Shown here one piece after another: positions 1 through 9,764 of a DNA stretch of 64,000 bases (positions are counted from its first letter, which is position 1; each line of letters starts with the position of its first letter). The translations under genes and the position numbers were made by a program. The notes under the pieces are model-generated. The model saw only the letters and a list, made by a program, of their open reading frames with translations, was not told where the DNA came from and searched no databases. Source of the stretch: Micromonospora sp. Llam0 (GTDB taxonomy: Bacteria; Actinomycetota; Actinomycetes; Mycobacteriales; Micromonosporaceae); NCBI RefSeq assembly GCF_003751085.1, contig NZ_RJJY01000001.1, positions 62,001-126,000 of the forward strand, written 5' to 3'.

Positions 1-1461
1 TACGGCACGTGCCAGCCGCAACGCGGCGTCACACTCCAGCCGGTGCAACCGCATGATCGCCTCGAACGAGTCGACCCGGACCCGCTCGGCCGGGTCGGTC
101 AGCTCGCGGGCACCGGCCGCCAGGTCCTCCAGCGTCGACTCGTTGCCGAGCCCCCAGTAGGCGACCAGTCCCAGCACCATCAACCAGCGGCTGCGTCGTT
201 CGTCGGTGGTGACCTCGTCGCGGACCGCCTCGATGGTGGCCAGGGCCCGCTCCGGCTCGTCGCGGAACATCAGGATGGTCGCCCTCAGCTCGGCCGCGTC
301 GAACCCCCCGCCGGCGTCGAACGCGCGGGCGGCCAGCCGGTCCGCCAGTGGGACGTCGTACCCGGCGAACGCCCGGCCGGCCGCGCTGAGCAGCATCGCC
401 GGGTCGTCGGCGGTGTTCGACTCCAGCCGCCAGACGGCGACCCGCAGCAGATCCTCCCGGCGCCGTGCCCCGACTCCGTCCACGAGCGAGGCGAGCCGCG
501 CCTGCAGCCGCTGCGCCCGGGTGACCGGGCACCGGCGGCGTACCACCTCGCCGTACAGCGGATGGGCCATGTGCACGTCCTGCCGGCGGTCGTCGACGTC
601 GACCCGGATCAGCCCGCGTTCCTCGGCGGCCTCCACGTCGGCGTGCCGGCTGGTCCGCAGCAACAGCTGCAGCCCGATCGGCTGGCCGAACGCCACCAGC
701 TCGACGACGCCGCGGACCGGCGGGCTGAGCCGGCCGATCCGGCTGTCGATCAGATCGGTCAGGCTCGGTGCCAGCTCCAGCCGGCCGGTCCACCGCCACA
801 CCCCGTACGTCTGGGTCAGCTCCTGCCCGGACTGGGCGGCGATGACGAGCTCCCGCAGCAGCAGCGGATTTCCTTCGGACAGTCGCCACAGCCGTTCGGC
901 CGACGTCGGGTCCAGCGGCCCACCGAGCAGCTCCATCAGCAGGCCGGTGCTGTCGACGACGTCCAGCGGCGCCAGCTGGTCGTGTACCACCAGATCGTCG
1001 GCCCACAGTGCCCGGATCGGCAGCGGCACCGGCTCGCCGCTGAGCAGCGTACCCAGCACAGTGGCGTGGCCGGAGCGGGCGATCAGGTTCGTCACCGCCG
1101 CCGAGGAGGGGTCGAGCAGGTGCGCGTCGTCGATGGCGAGCACGATCGGCCGGCCGGCGGCCCGCTGCCGCAGCGACTCGACGGCCCAGCGCAGCAGCGC
1201 CGACGGGGACAACCCGGGTGGCTGATCCGCCGGGAGTACCTGGGCGAGGCCGGCGAACGGCAGGCCGGCGGCGCTGACGCTGCCCGAGGCGAACCAGACC
1301 GCGTAGGTCTCGGTCGGCAGTCTACCTACGACTTCCCGTAGCAGTCGGCTCTTGCCGATCCCGGCGGAGCCACTGAGGATCAGGCCGCGACCGCCGTCGG
1401 TGGCGGCGGCGAACAGCCGGTCGAGCTCTTCGGACCGTCCCACGAAGCTCCACAGGCCCAT
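1..1461 (-). CDS. Large ATP-binding (MalT/LAL-type) transcriptional regulator, 3' part outside window
   Basis: This is the first 487 codons of a gene running off the left edge. It starts at the ATG at 1461 (MGLWSFVGRSEELDRL). A Walker A motif, GSAGIGKS, lies at about residues 31-38 and a Walker B strand, IVLAIDDAH, at about 106-114. An alpha-helical, TPR-like repeat region follows. This is the architecture of the STAND-type LuxR regulators (AAA ATPase, winged helix, TPR, C-terminal LuxR HTH). The HTH would lie outside the window, so DNA binding is inferred from family architecture. A possible -10 (TATGCT) lies just before the start, so the mRNA may be leaderless. It is divergent from the pseudo-dynamin gene. 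Confidence 0.8.
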   Translation of the reverse strand, partial: MGLWSFVGRSEELDRLFAAATDGGRGLILSGSAGIGKSRLLREVVGRLPTETYAVWFASGSVSAAGLPFAGLAQVLPADQPPGLSPSALLRWAVESLRQRAAGRPIVLAIDDAHLLDPSSAAVTNLIARSGHATVLGTLLSGEPVPLPIRALWADDLVVHDQLAPLDVVDSTGLLMELLGGPLDPTSAERLWRLSEGNPLLLRELVIAAQSGQELTQTYGVWRWTGRLELAPSLTDLIDSRIGRLSPPVRGVVELVAFGQPIGLQLLLRTSRHADVEAAEERGLIRVDVDDRRQDVHMAHPLYGEVVRRRCPVTRAQRLQARLASLVDGVGARRREDLLRVAVWRLESNTADDPAMLLSAAGRAFAGYDVPLADRLAARAFDAGGGFDAAELRATILMFRDEPERALATIEAVRDEVTTDERRSRWLMVLGLVAYWGLGNESTLEDLAAGARELTDPAERVRVDSFEAIMRLHRLECDAALRLARAV

Positions 1462-1634
1462 GGCAGGGGAGCATATAGAACAGTTGCCAAGGGGGAAGGG
1501 GCGGTCACGGATCGCAGTTGAGTATGAAGTGTTTGATCAGTTGAGTAGCGATGATCGTCGCTGTGTAAGTGATTGTGCACGTAGCGTCGGTGTATTGGTA
1601 TTTCGTGGCGATGACGCCCGAAGGAGCTCAGCTT

Positions 1635-3149
1635 GTGGAGTCCGTGACAACACCGTCGAATCGCCCGGCTGCCCGCGCCGCGGCCCGAGTGCCCCGGCAG
1701 CGTAGGCGGCCGCGCCGACCGGGTGACCTGGCCGTGGACCTGCCGATGGCCGCCCCGATGCCGCCGCCCCCGGCCGACGAACCGGTCGCGGCCGTCGTGG
1801 TCGGAGCCGCCGCCAACAGCCGCCGTGCCGTGCTGACCGCGTTTCTCGACGGTGAATCGCTGCCCGACCTGCGTCCGCCCGAGAGTTTCCTGGTCATCCG
1901 GCACGGTACGGTCGAGCGGATCGCGGCCTACCTGCCGGGCTGGTCGCAGCCGTGGATCGTCCCGGCGCGGTCGGCGCGGTCCGGTGCCGGCCTGGCCCTG
2001 CCCCGTCCACCGCGCCGGGTCGAGGTGAGCCGACCGGATGCTCCGCTGCGCCGGCTCAGCCTGGTCGATTCGCCCGACCTGGAGACGCTCCGGTCGGCCG
2101 GCGCGACGGTGCTGCTCGACGCGGCGGTACGCGGCGGCGCGCTGGTCTTCGTGGTTGGTGCCGGGCCGCCGCCCGGGCAGGTCGAACACGAGCTGCTGCG
2201 CCGGGCACTGCGCGCCGGTATCACGGTGTTTGTCGCCATCACCGCGGCCGGCGTACAGAGCGCGGGCGAGTCGTTCCAGCGGGCGGCGCTGCTGGCCGCC
2301 GTGCCGGAGCTGGAACAGGCACCCTGGCATTCGGTCGACGCGGCAACCGGCGACGCGGTATTTCTCCGCCGGGAGGTGACCGACTGGGCCGCCCGGGAGG
2401 CGCTGCACCGGGCCGGTGCCGGTCTGGCCGATCAGTCGGCGTTCGACGAGCCGCCGACGCTGCCGCCCGGCGGGCCGGCAGCCGACTGGTCCGAGCAGCT
2501 GGACCGGGTGGTGCGACGGATCGGCCAGCGGGTGCGGCACACCCTGGCGATCGAGTTGGCCAACCTGCACCTGGCCGCGGTACGCGAGCTGCTGTTCGGC
2601 GGTGGACCGGCCGGGATACCCGGCTTCCTGGACCGCGAGTTCCTGACCCTGTCGTTGCAGGCCAGCACGGCCTGTGCCGTGGGCGTGGATGACGCGATGG
2701 ACGAGGTGGTCGAGCAGGTGTTCGGGGCCGACCCGGCGCAGCGGCTCGGTCCGCTGCTGCGCGAGCAGCTCCGCCGCCGGCTGCTCGGGGATCCACCCAC
2801 GGCGGTCGCGGAAGGACTCCTGACGACCGCTGCGGGCCAGTGCGAGCCGGTGCCGTCTCTCGCCGCCGGGCCGGCCCCCGTGGTGGTGGATGTCTTCGCC
2901 GCGTACCCGGTGCAGCGGTCCCGGTGCACCGTGCCGCCGATCGGCGTCGCGCTCGCCGCCGACTGCTGGCACCCGCGCGGTGGACCGTCCGGGATGGCGC
3001 CGGACCAGGCCCGGTCCTGGATCCAGCAGGCGCTGCGGGCGGTGGAGATCGCGCTGTCCCAGGAGATCTCGTTGCGGTTCGCCGCGGTACGGCGTGGCCT
3101 GGCCAACCTGTTGGCAGATGCGATCGACAGCGGCGACGCGCCGGGCTGA
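1635..3149 (+). CDS. Dynamin-like protein with degenerate GTPase motifs
   Basis: Predicted 504 aa. The GTG at 1635 is preferred because AAGGAG sits eight bases upstream; in-frame starts further up have no ribosome site. After a basic, Pro-rich leader, the order of strands follows bacterial dynamin-like GTPases. [14 protein letters not shown] (about 55-68) stands where the P-loop GxxxxGKS should be. VIRHG, LVDSPD (about 143-147, G3 position) and [10 protein letters not shown] follow. The Lys-Ser of the P-loop and the N/TKxD motif are missing, so nucleotide binding is doubtful. The C-terminal half is helical, as in dynamin stalks. Family assignment is by pattern only. The role is unknown, possibly membrane remodelling or scaffolding. 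Confidence 0.6.
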   Translation: MESVTTPSNRPAARAAARVPRQRRRPRRPGDLAVDLPMAAPMPPPPADEPVAAVVVGAAANSRRAVLTAFLDGESLPDLRPPESFLVIRHGTVERIAAYLPGWSQPWIVPARSARSGAGLALPRPPRRVEVSRPDAPLRRLSLVDSPDLETLRSAGATVLLDAAVRGGALVFVVGAGPPPGQVEHELLRRALRAGITVFVAITAAGVQSAGESFQRAALLAAVPELEQAPWHSVDAATGDAVFLRREVTDWAAREALHRAGAGLADQSAFDEPPTLPPGGPAADWSEQLDRVVRRIGQRVRHTLAIELANLHLAAVRELLFGGGPAGIPGFLDREFLTLSLQASTACAVGVDDAMDEVVEQVFGADPAQRLGPLLREQLRRRLLGDPPTAVAEGLLTTAAGQCEPVPSLAAGPAPVVVDVFAAYPVQRSRCTVPPIGVALAADCWHPRGGPSGMAPDQARSWIQQALRAVEIALSQEISLRFAAVRRGLANLLADAIDSGDAPG

Positions 3150-3198
3150 CCGTGGTGGGCGTTGTCCGCCCCGTCCCCACCGGTGGCACGATGGGGGA

Positions 3199-3489
3199 AT
3201 GGCGGCTCCCCAGGTTGCTCCGGTCGAGACGCCGGACACGGTCGAGGTACCAGGTGACGAACGCCTGTGGGTGACCATCGTCTGGGACGATCCGGTCAAC
3301 CTGATGACGTACGTGACCTGGGTTTTTCAGAAGTTGTTCGGGTACAGCCAGGCCAAGGCGGAGGAGCTGATGCTCGACGTGCACAACAAGGGCCGGGCGG
3401 TGGTGTCCAGCGGCCCCCGCGAGCGGATGGAGCTCGACGCGTCCCGGCTGCACGCCTACGGGCTCTGGGCGACGGTCGATCGGGCATGA
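3199..3489 (+). CDS. clpS: ATP-dependent Clp protease adaptor ClpS
   Basis: 96 aa from the ATG at 3199. ClpS delivers N-degron substrates to the ClpC/ClpP protease. The core [20 protein letters not shown] is the classic ClpS signature, with the Asp-Asp-Pro-x-Asn loop and the following Met that form the N-degron pocket. [14 protein letters not shown] is the ClpC-binding face. The extended N-terminal tail ([16 protein letters not shown]) is acidic and flexible, as in other actinobacteria. The stop overlaps the start of the next gene (ATGA), so the two are translationally coupled. The same pair is adjacent in Mycobacterium (Rv1331-Rv1332). Confidence 0.95.
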   Translation: MAAPQVAPVETPDTVEVPGDERLWVTIVWDDPVNLMTYVTWVFQKLFGYSQAKAEELMLDVHNKGRAVVSSGPRERMELDASRLHAYGLWATVDRA

Positions 3490-3995
3490 GCATGTTTCGA
3501 CGCCGCAACGGGCGGGTCGTCGCGGTCTTCTCCCCCGACGAGGTACGGGTGCTGCGCAAGGTCGCCGGTGAGGTGGTGGGTCTGCTCACCGACGGGTTCG
3601 AACGGGACGACCCAGTGGTCGACCGGCTCTTCCCGGACACTTACCGGGACGATCCGGCGAGCTCGGCGGAGCTGCGGCGGTACACCGAGAGCGACCTCAA
3701 GACGGCCAAGATCGACCAGGCGGGAGCGGTGCTCGCCGCGTTGCCGGCCGACGCCGACGACACGGGCGCGGAGGTCCGCCTGGACGGCGAGGCGGCCGAG
3801 GCGTGGCTGCGCGCGATCAACGACGCCCGGCTGGCGATGGGCGTCCGGTTGCAGGTGCGGGCCGACACCGATCTCGGCGCCGAGCTGGCGGCGGCCGAGC
3901 GGGACGATCCGTCGTCGAGCCGGCTGTTCCAGCTGTCGGTCTACGCCTATCTGGGCTATCTGCAGGAGTCCCTGCTCGGCGCGTTGCTCGACTGA
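3486..3995 (+). CDS. DUF2017 family protein
   Basis: 169 aa, starting [19 protein letters not shown] at the ATG overlapping the clpS stop. It matches the actinobacterial DUF2017 family (Rv1332-like): a short N-terminal basic strand, a helical region with VVGLL, a variable acidic stretch ([19 protein letters not shown]), then a [16 protein letters not shown] helix typical of the family and a C-terminal [10 protein letters not shown]. No catalytic residues are known. The family always sits next to clpS and the mec-cysO-cysM genes, so a link to proteolysis or sulfur metabolism is possible but unproven. Confidence 0.85.
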   Translation: MSMFRRRNGRVVAVFSPDEVRVLRKVAGEVVGLLTDGFERDDPVVDRLFPDTYRDDPASSAELRRYTESDLKTAKIDQAGAVLAALPADADDTGAEVRLDGEAAEAWLRAINDARLAMGVRLQVRADTDLGAELAAAERDDPSSSRLFQLSVYAYLGYLQESLLGALLD

Positions 3996-4093
3996 CGTCG
4001 GCTGGCGTCGAACAGTGCCGGCCAGTGCCGGCCAGTGTCGGACAGCGTGACGACCGCCACGGGCCGGCCGGGCCGGAGAAGCGGAGAAGGCGG

Positions 4094-4099
4094 TAGGCT
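4094..4099 (+). promoter_or_regulatory. Leaderless -10 element (TAGGCT) for mec
   Basis: TAGGCT ends six bases before the GTG start. This is the spacing expected when transcription starts at the start codon. The same arrangement recurs at seven other genes in the window. Confidence 0.6.
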
Positions 4100-4105
4100 G
4101 GGGTC

Positions 4106-4597
4106 GTGCTGAGCATCGACCGGTCGATCATCGACGCGATCGTCGCCCATGCCCGCCGGGACCACCCCGACGAGGCGTGCGGCGTCGTCGCCGGACCGGC
4201 CGGCTCGGACACGCCGACCCGGCACGTCCCGATGCAGAACGCGGCCCGCTCGATGACGTTCTACGAGTTCGACTCGATGGAGCAGTTGCATCTGTGGCGG
4301 GAGATGGACGACCGGGACGAGGAGCCGGTGGTGATCTACCACTCGCACACCGCGACCGAGGCGTACCCGTCCCGCACCGACGCGGCGATCGCCGGCTGGC
4401 CCGAGGCCCACTACCTGCTGGTCTCCACCCGTGACCCGGAGGTCACCGAGATCCGGTCGTTCCGCATCGTGGACGAGGTGGTGACCGAGGAGCCGGTCAA
4501 TCTCATTGACGCCGGTGTCGACCCGCACGCGGTGCAGTCGTACCTGTTCGGGCAGACCCCGACCACGGTCGACTACGAGTGTTCGTCCGGCCGCTGA
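4106..4597 (+). CDS. mec: JAMM metalloprotease of the CysO cysteine pathway (Mec)
   Basis: 163 aa, GTG start directly after a TAGGCT -10 box. The JAMM/MPN+ zinc site is complete: Glu23 (PDEACG), then HSH at 79-81, Ser89 and Asp92 (HSHTATEAYPSRTD). In Mycobacterium tuberculosis the homologue (Rv1334) hydrolyses the CysO-cysteine adduct to release cysteine and regenerate CysO. Here the gene is followed by cysO and cysM, the same order. Given the extra residues after the diglycine of this CysO, this protease may also have to trim the CysO C terminus (inference). Confidence 0.93.
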   Translation: MLSIDRSIIDAIVAHARRDHPDEACGVVAGPAGSDTPTRHVPMQNAARSMTFYEFDSMEQLHLWREMDDRDEEPVVIYHSHTATEAYPSRTDAAIAGWPEAHYLLVSTRDPEVTEIRSFRIVDEVVTEEPVNLIDAGVDPHAVQSYLFGQTPTTVDYECSSGR

Positions 4598-4657
4598 CCC
4601 TGGCGCCGTACCGCACCGCAGTCTGGTCCGACCTACCGTTGCAATAGGAGCACGTCA

Positions 4658-5951
<1,294 letters not shown>

Positions 5952-6118
5952 ACCGCACCGGTCGGTACGGTCTGTGGCCCGGTGCTCCGGTGCAAATGAT
6001 TGGTTGCGCTATGGGCGATCCTGGGGCGGGTTGTCGAAGTCGCTCCAGTTGTTCGCGCTTCGGTGTCACGTTGACGACAAGTTGCAGCGGATCTTTCATT
6101 CCGCTGCTGGCTGCGGCG

Positions 6119-6124
6119 TAGGCT
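6119..6124 (+). promoter_or_regulatory. Leaderless -10 element (TAGGCT)
   Basis: TAGGCT ends seven bases before a GTG at 6132, which begins a 26-codon frame leading into the MBL-fold gene. No other start lies at the right distance. Confidence 0.5.
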
Positions 6125-6131
6125 GCCGAGC

Positions 6132-6212
6132 GTGGCAGAGCCGCTGGTGGAGATCTTCGATGGCATGGACGGCGCATCGCCGGTGTCTCACCGCGACCGT
6201 GGGAACAGTTGA
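6132..6212 (+). CDS. Possible 26-codon leaderless leader peptide
   Basis: A short frame (VAEPLVEIFDGMDGASPVSH...) begins with GTG at 6132, seven bases after a TAGGCT -10 box. It ends with a TGA whose A is the first base of the ATG of the MBL-fold gene. The MBL gene has only a weak ribosome site of its own, so translation may be coupled through this leader. No homologue is recognised. It could instead be untranslated 5' leader, or the tail of a gene (murI or rhomboid) found here in relatives but absent from this genome. The rest of the 5952-6211 gap shows nothing recognisable. Confidence 0.4.
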   Translation: MAEPLVEIFDGMDGASPVSHRDRGNS

Positions 6213-6958
6213 TGCGTCTGACCGTACTCGGCTGCGCCGGGAGTTTCCCCGGGCCCGAGGCAGCCTGTTCGGCCTACCTGATCGAGGCGGACGGGTTCCG
6301 CCTGCTCGTCGACTTCGGCTCGGGTTCGCTGTCCGCCCTGCAGCGGTACGCCGGCCTGCACGCGGTCGACGCGATCCTGCTCACCCACCTGCACTGCGAC
6401 CACATGCTCGACGCCTGCACCTACGTGGTGGTGCGGCGCTACGCCCCGGACGGCCCGTACCCGCCGCTGCCGGTCTACGCCCCGGCCGGCGCGCCCGACC
6501 GGATCGCCACCGCGTACAACATCAGCGGCGAGTCGGTCGACGACGTCTACACCTTCTACGGACTGCAACCCGGCAGCTTCCCGATCGGCCCGCTGCAGGT
6601 CACCGTCGACCGGGTCAACCACCCGGTGGAAACCTACGGAGTACGCGTGGAGCACGGCGACCGGGTGCTGACCTACTCGTCGGACACGGCACCCTGTGAG
6701 GCGCTGCTGCGGCTGGCCCAGGACGCGCACGTCTTCCTCTGCGAGGCCAGCTACCTCGACGGGGTGGACAACCCACCGGATCTGCACCTGACCGGCCGCG
6801 AGGCCGGGGAGGCCGCGACCAAGGCGGGCGTCGGCCGGCTGCTGCTGACCCACCTGGTCACTGCCTGGGGCAGCGAGGCGTCGACGTTCGAGGCGGCGGC
6901 GTCGAGCTTCGACGGGCCGGTCGAGATCGTCCGGGCCGGCGCCCGTTACGAGGTCTGA
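6212..6958 (+). CDS. MBL-fold metallo-hydrolase (Rv1339-like)
   Basis: 248 aa from the ATG at 6212. The metallo-beta-lactamase motif HLHCDH is at 59-64, with further metal ligands at HPVE, YSSDTAPC and LTHL. The overall arrangement is the RNase Z/phosphodiesterase-like subgroup. The gene sits between cysM and rph, as Rv1339 does in Mycobacterium. Rv1339 has been reported to act as an atypical cAMP phosphodiesterase, so a cyclic nucleotide phosphodiesterase role is possible but not shown by the sequence. It is cytosolic, with no signal peptide. It may be coupled to the short leader frame in front. Confidence 0.87.
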   Translation: MRLTVLGCAGSFPGPEAACSAYLIEADGFRLLVDFGSGSLSALQRYAGLHAVDAILLTHLHCDHMLDACTYVVVRRYAPDGPYPPLPVYAPAGAPDRIATAYNISGESVDDVYTFYGLQPGSFPIGPLQVTVDRVNHPVETYGVRVEHGDRVLTYSSDTAPCEALLRLAQDAHVFLCEASYLDGVDNPPDLHLTGREAGEAATKAGVGRLLLTHLVTAWGSEASTFEAAASSFDGPVEIVRAGARYEV

Positions 6959-7056
6959 CCGGCAGACATCGGCCAACCGGTCTCTTGCCGCAGAGTTCGC
7001 CCGCTGGTCAACGCGGCGTAGCCTCGGCCACCCGCACAGGCGCGACCGTGACACCC

Positions 7057-8208
7057 ATGCGCGTCGCGATCGTCACCGAGTCCTTCCCGCCGGACCTCAA
7101 CGGGGTGGCGCACTCCGTGGTGCGGGTCGCCGAACACCTGGTCGCCCGCGGCCACGAGCCGTTGGTCGTCGCGCCGGCGCCAGCGCCGGCCGCCGCCGAG
7201 CGGGCGGAGGCCGGCGCCCACCCGTACCCGGTGGTCCGGGTGCCGAGCCTGCCGGTGCCGCTGTACCGCAGCTTCCGGCTCGGCCTGCCGAGCCGCCGGC
7301 TGACCGAGGTGCTGGCCGAGCACGCCCCGGACGTCGTACACCTGGCCAGCCCGTTCGTGCTCGGTGCGCGAGGACTGACGGTCGCCCGCCGGTTGCGGCT
7401 ACCCACCCTGGCGGTCTACCAGACCGACGTGGCCGCCTACGCCCGCGCGTACCACCTGGGGTGGAGCGTGGCGACGGTCTGGCGCTGGCTGCGCGAGATC
7501 CACAACGCGGCGGACCGCACCCTGGCGCCCTCGACCGCCGCGGCCGCCGACCTGACCGCCAACGGCATCGACCGGGTACGCATCTGGGGCCGCGGCATCG
7601 ACCCGGTCCGGTTCGACCCGGCCCGCCGCTGCGAACAGACCCGCCGCGAGCTGGCCCCCGGTGGTGAGACGCTGGTCGGCTACGTCGGCCGGCTCGCCGC
7701 CGAGAAGCGGGTGGACCTGCTCGCCGAGACCAGCCGGCTGCCGGGCGTACGGGTCGTGGTGGTGGGTGACGGACCGGCCCGCAAGGAGTTGGAACGCGCC
7801 CTGCCGGCGGTCCGCTTCCTCGGCGCCCGGCACGGCCGCGAACTGGCCCGGCTGTACGCCAGCTTCGACGTGTTCACCCACACCGGGCCGCACGAGACCT
7901 TCGGCCAGACCGTGCAGGAGGCGCAGGCCAGCGGCGTACCGGTGGTGGCACCGGCCGCCGGTGGCCCGATGGACCTGGTGGTGTCCGGGGTGACCGGGCT
8001 GCTGGTGCCGCCCGGTGATCCGACGGCGCTCGCCGGGGCGGTCGCCGGCCTGGTCGCCGACCCGGCCCGTCGGGCCCGGTACGGCCGGGCCGCGCGGGCC
8101 GCGGTCGCCGGCCGTACCTGGGCGGCGATCGGCGACGAGTTGATCGAACACTACCGCGCCGTGTTGGACGCCCCCGGCGTCGTGGCCCGCCTGCCGGTCG
8201 CCGCCTGA
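7057..8208 (+). CDS. GT4 glycosyltransferase, GDP-mannose-dependent mannosyltransferase (MgtA-like)
   Basis: 383 aa from the ATG at 7057; a GTG at 7048 is an alternative. This is a GT-B fold protein beginning MRVAIVTESFPPDLNGVAHSV, the usual opening of the actinobacterial MgtA/PimB' group. The C-terminal donor site has VGDGPARKELE and the EX7E motif in HETFGQTVQEAQASGVPVV. Relatives transfer mannose to glycolipid acceptors of the cell envelope (lipomannan anchors). Donor and acceptor here are inferred from the family. There is no signal peptide, as expected for a peripheral inner-face enzyme. Confidence 0.85.
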   Translation: MRVAIVTESFPPDLNGVAHSVVRVAEHLVARGHEPLVVAPAPAPAAAERAEAGAHPYPVVRVPSLPVPLYRSFRLGLPSRRLTEVLAEHAPDVVHLASPFVLGARGLTVARRLRLPTLAVYQTDVAAYARAYHLGWSVATVWRWLREIHNAADRTLAPSTAAAADLTANGIDRVRIWGRGIDPVRFDPARRCEQTRRELAPGGETLVGYVGRLAAEKRVDLLAETSRLPGVRVVVVGDGPARKELERALPAVRFLGARHGRELARLYASFDVFTHTGPHETFGQTVQEAQASGVPVVAPAAGGPMDLVVSGVTGLLVPPGDPTALAGAVAGLVADPARRARYGRAARAAVAGRTWAAIGDELIEHYRAVLDAPGVVARLPVAA

Positions 8209-8216
8209 GCGGACCG

Positions 8217-8269
8217 GTCCGGTGTGACCCGGACGGTGCGCCCGGACGGGTCCGGTGTGACCCGGACGG
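8217..8269 (+). terminator. Tandem terminator-like hairpins
   Basis: The 20-base unit GTCCGGTGTGACCCGGACGG occurs twice, at 8217-8236 and 8250-8269. Each copy folds as GTCCGG/CCGGAC around a short loop. The pair lies just after the glycosyltransferase stop and before the rph promoter. No U-tract follows. Confidence 0.5.
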
Positions 8270-8290
8270 GGCCCGGCGCGGCGCGGCACA

Positions 8291-8296
8291 TAGGCT
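8291..8296 (+). promoter_or_regulatory. Leaderless -10 element (TAGGCT) for rph
   Basis: TAGGCT is followed by six bases (CTGCGC) and the ATG of rph. Confidence 0.6.
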
Positions 8297-8302
8297 CTGC
8301 GC

Positions 8303-9031
8303 ATGGCACGACCCGACGGACGCACCCACGCCCAGCTACGACCGGTGACCCTGACCCGCAACTGGAGCATGCACCCGGAAGGGTCGGTGCTGGTCGAGTT
8401 CGGGCAGACCAAGGTGCTCTGCACCGCGAGCGTCACCGAGGGGGTGCCCCGCTGGCGGAAAGGGTCCGGACTGGGCTGGGTTACGGCCGAGTACGCCATG
8501 CTGCCGCGGGCGACCACCACCCGGTCGGACCGGGAGAGCGTCAAGGGCCGGCTGGGTGGTCGGACCCACGAGATCTCCCGGCTGATCGGGCGCAGCCTGC
8601 GTGCCGCCGTCGACCTGAAGGCGCTCGGGGAGAACTCGATCGTGCTGGACTGCGACGTGCTGCAGGCCGACGGCGGCACCCGGACCGCCGCGATCACCGG
8701 CGGCTACGTCGCGCTGAACGACGCGGTCAGCTGGCTGGCCGACCGCAAGGCGCTCAGCGGCAAGCCGGACCGGGTGATGCGGCGCTCGATCGCGGCGGTC
8801 AGCGTGGGCGTGATCGACGGCGAACCGCGGCTGGACCTGTGCTATCTGGAGGACGTCGCGGCCGACGTGGACATGAACGTGGTCTGCACCGGCGACGGCG
8901 ACTTCGTCGAGGTGCAGGGCACCGGTGAGGCGGCGGTGTTCGGCCGGGACCAGCTTGACGCCATGCTCGACCTGGCGGTCGCCGGTTGCGCCGAGCTGAC
9001 CGCCGTGCAGCGTAAGGTGCTGGACCGGTGA
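8303..9031 (+). CDS. rph: Ribonuclease PH
   Basis: 242 aa, ATG at 8303 right after a TAGGCT -10. RNase PH trims tRNA 3' ends phosphorolytically. Typical features are [15 protein letters not shown] at the N terminus, the phosphate-binding region around [18 protein letters not shown], and the conserved [18 protein letters not shown] and EVQGTGE segments. Length is that of the family. Its stop codon overlaps the GTG of the next gene by four bases, so rph and rdgB are co-translated, as in Mycobacterium (Rv1340-Rv1341). Confidence 0.97.
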   Translation: MARPDGRTHAQLRPVTLTRNWSMHPEGSVLVEFGQTKVLCTASVTEGVPRWRKGSGLGWVTAEYAMLPRATTTRSDRESVKGRLGGRTHEISRLIGRSLRAAVDLKALGENSIVLDCDVLQADGGTRTAAITGGYVALNDAVSWLADRKALSGKPDRVMRRSIAAVSVGVIDGEPRLDLCYLEDVAADVDMNVVCTGDGDFVEVQGTGEAAVFGRDQLDAMLDLAVAGCAELTAVQRKVLDR

Positions 9032-9657
9032 GCGCGGCACCTCCCGGGCGCACCCGGCTGCTGCTCGCCACCCGCAACGGCAAGAAGCTGGCCGAGCTGC
9101 AGCGGATCCTGGACACCTCGCTCGGTGCCCACCGGGTTCAACTGGTCGGGCTGGCCGACCTGGAGCCCTACCCGGAGGTGCCCGAATCCGGCCTCACCTT
9201 TGGTGAGAACGCGCTGCTCAAAGCCAGGGAAGGCTGCCGGCACACCGGGCTGCCGACGGTCGCCGACGACTCCGGGTTGGCCGTCGACGCGCTGGGCGGG
9301 ATGCCCGGAGTGTTCAGCGCCCGGTGGTCCGGCCGGCACGGTGACGACCTCGCCAACCTGAATCTGGTGCTGGCCCAACTGGCCGACGTGCCGGACGAGC
9401 ACCGGGCGGCGTCGTTCGTCTGCGCGGCGGCCCTGGTGCTGCCCGGCGGCAAGGAACACCTGGTCGAAGGTCGTCAGTCCGGCCGGCTGTTGCACGCCGG
9501 TCGTGGCGACGGCGGCTTCGGTTACGACCCGATCTTCATCGGCGACGGCCAGGAACGGACCAACGCCGAGCTCAGCTCGGCCGAGAAGGACGCGATCAGC
9601 CACCGTGGCAAGGCATTCAGGTTGATGGCGAAGGTCGTCGCGAAGACCCTCGGATGA
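9028..9657 (+). CDS. rdgB: XTP/dITP pyrophosphatase (RdgB/HAM1)
   Basis: 209 aa, GTG at 9028 overlapping the rph stop. It cleanses the nucleotide pool of dITP, ITP and XTP by hydrolysis to the monophosphate. The HAM1 hallmarks are [14 protein letters not shown] (substrate loop with Thr-Arg-Asn-x-x-Lys), [14 protein letters not shown], the catalytic [16 protein letters not shown] and the C-terminal GFGYDPIF and SHRGKAF. Length is normal for the family. Confidence 0.96.
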   Translation: MSAAPPGRTRLLLATRNGKKLAELQRILDTSLGAHRVQLVGLADLEPYPEVPESGLTFGENALLKAREGCRHTGLPTVADDSGLAVDALGGMPGVFSARWSGRHGDDLANLNLVLAQLADVPDEHRAASFVCAAALVLPGGKEHLVEGRQSGRLLHAGRGDGGFGYDPIFIGDGQERTNAELSSAEKDAISHRGKAFRLMAKVVAKTLG

Positions 9658-9764
9658 CGCCGGTAGATTTAATTAGTGCTTAGATCTCTGGTTACGCGGC
9701 GTACATCTGAGCTCACCCCCGTTAGGCTCGCGCGGCAAGCTCGTGCCACAGGGGGGCTGTTTTC

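Noticed and set aside
29-1341. Long plus-strand frames (432 and 339 codons) at the left edge
   Set aside because: They are shadows; the minus-strand frame has Walker A and B motifs and normal amino acid composition.
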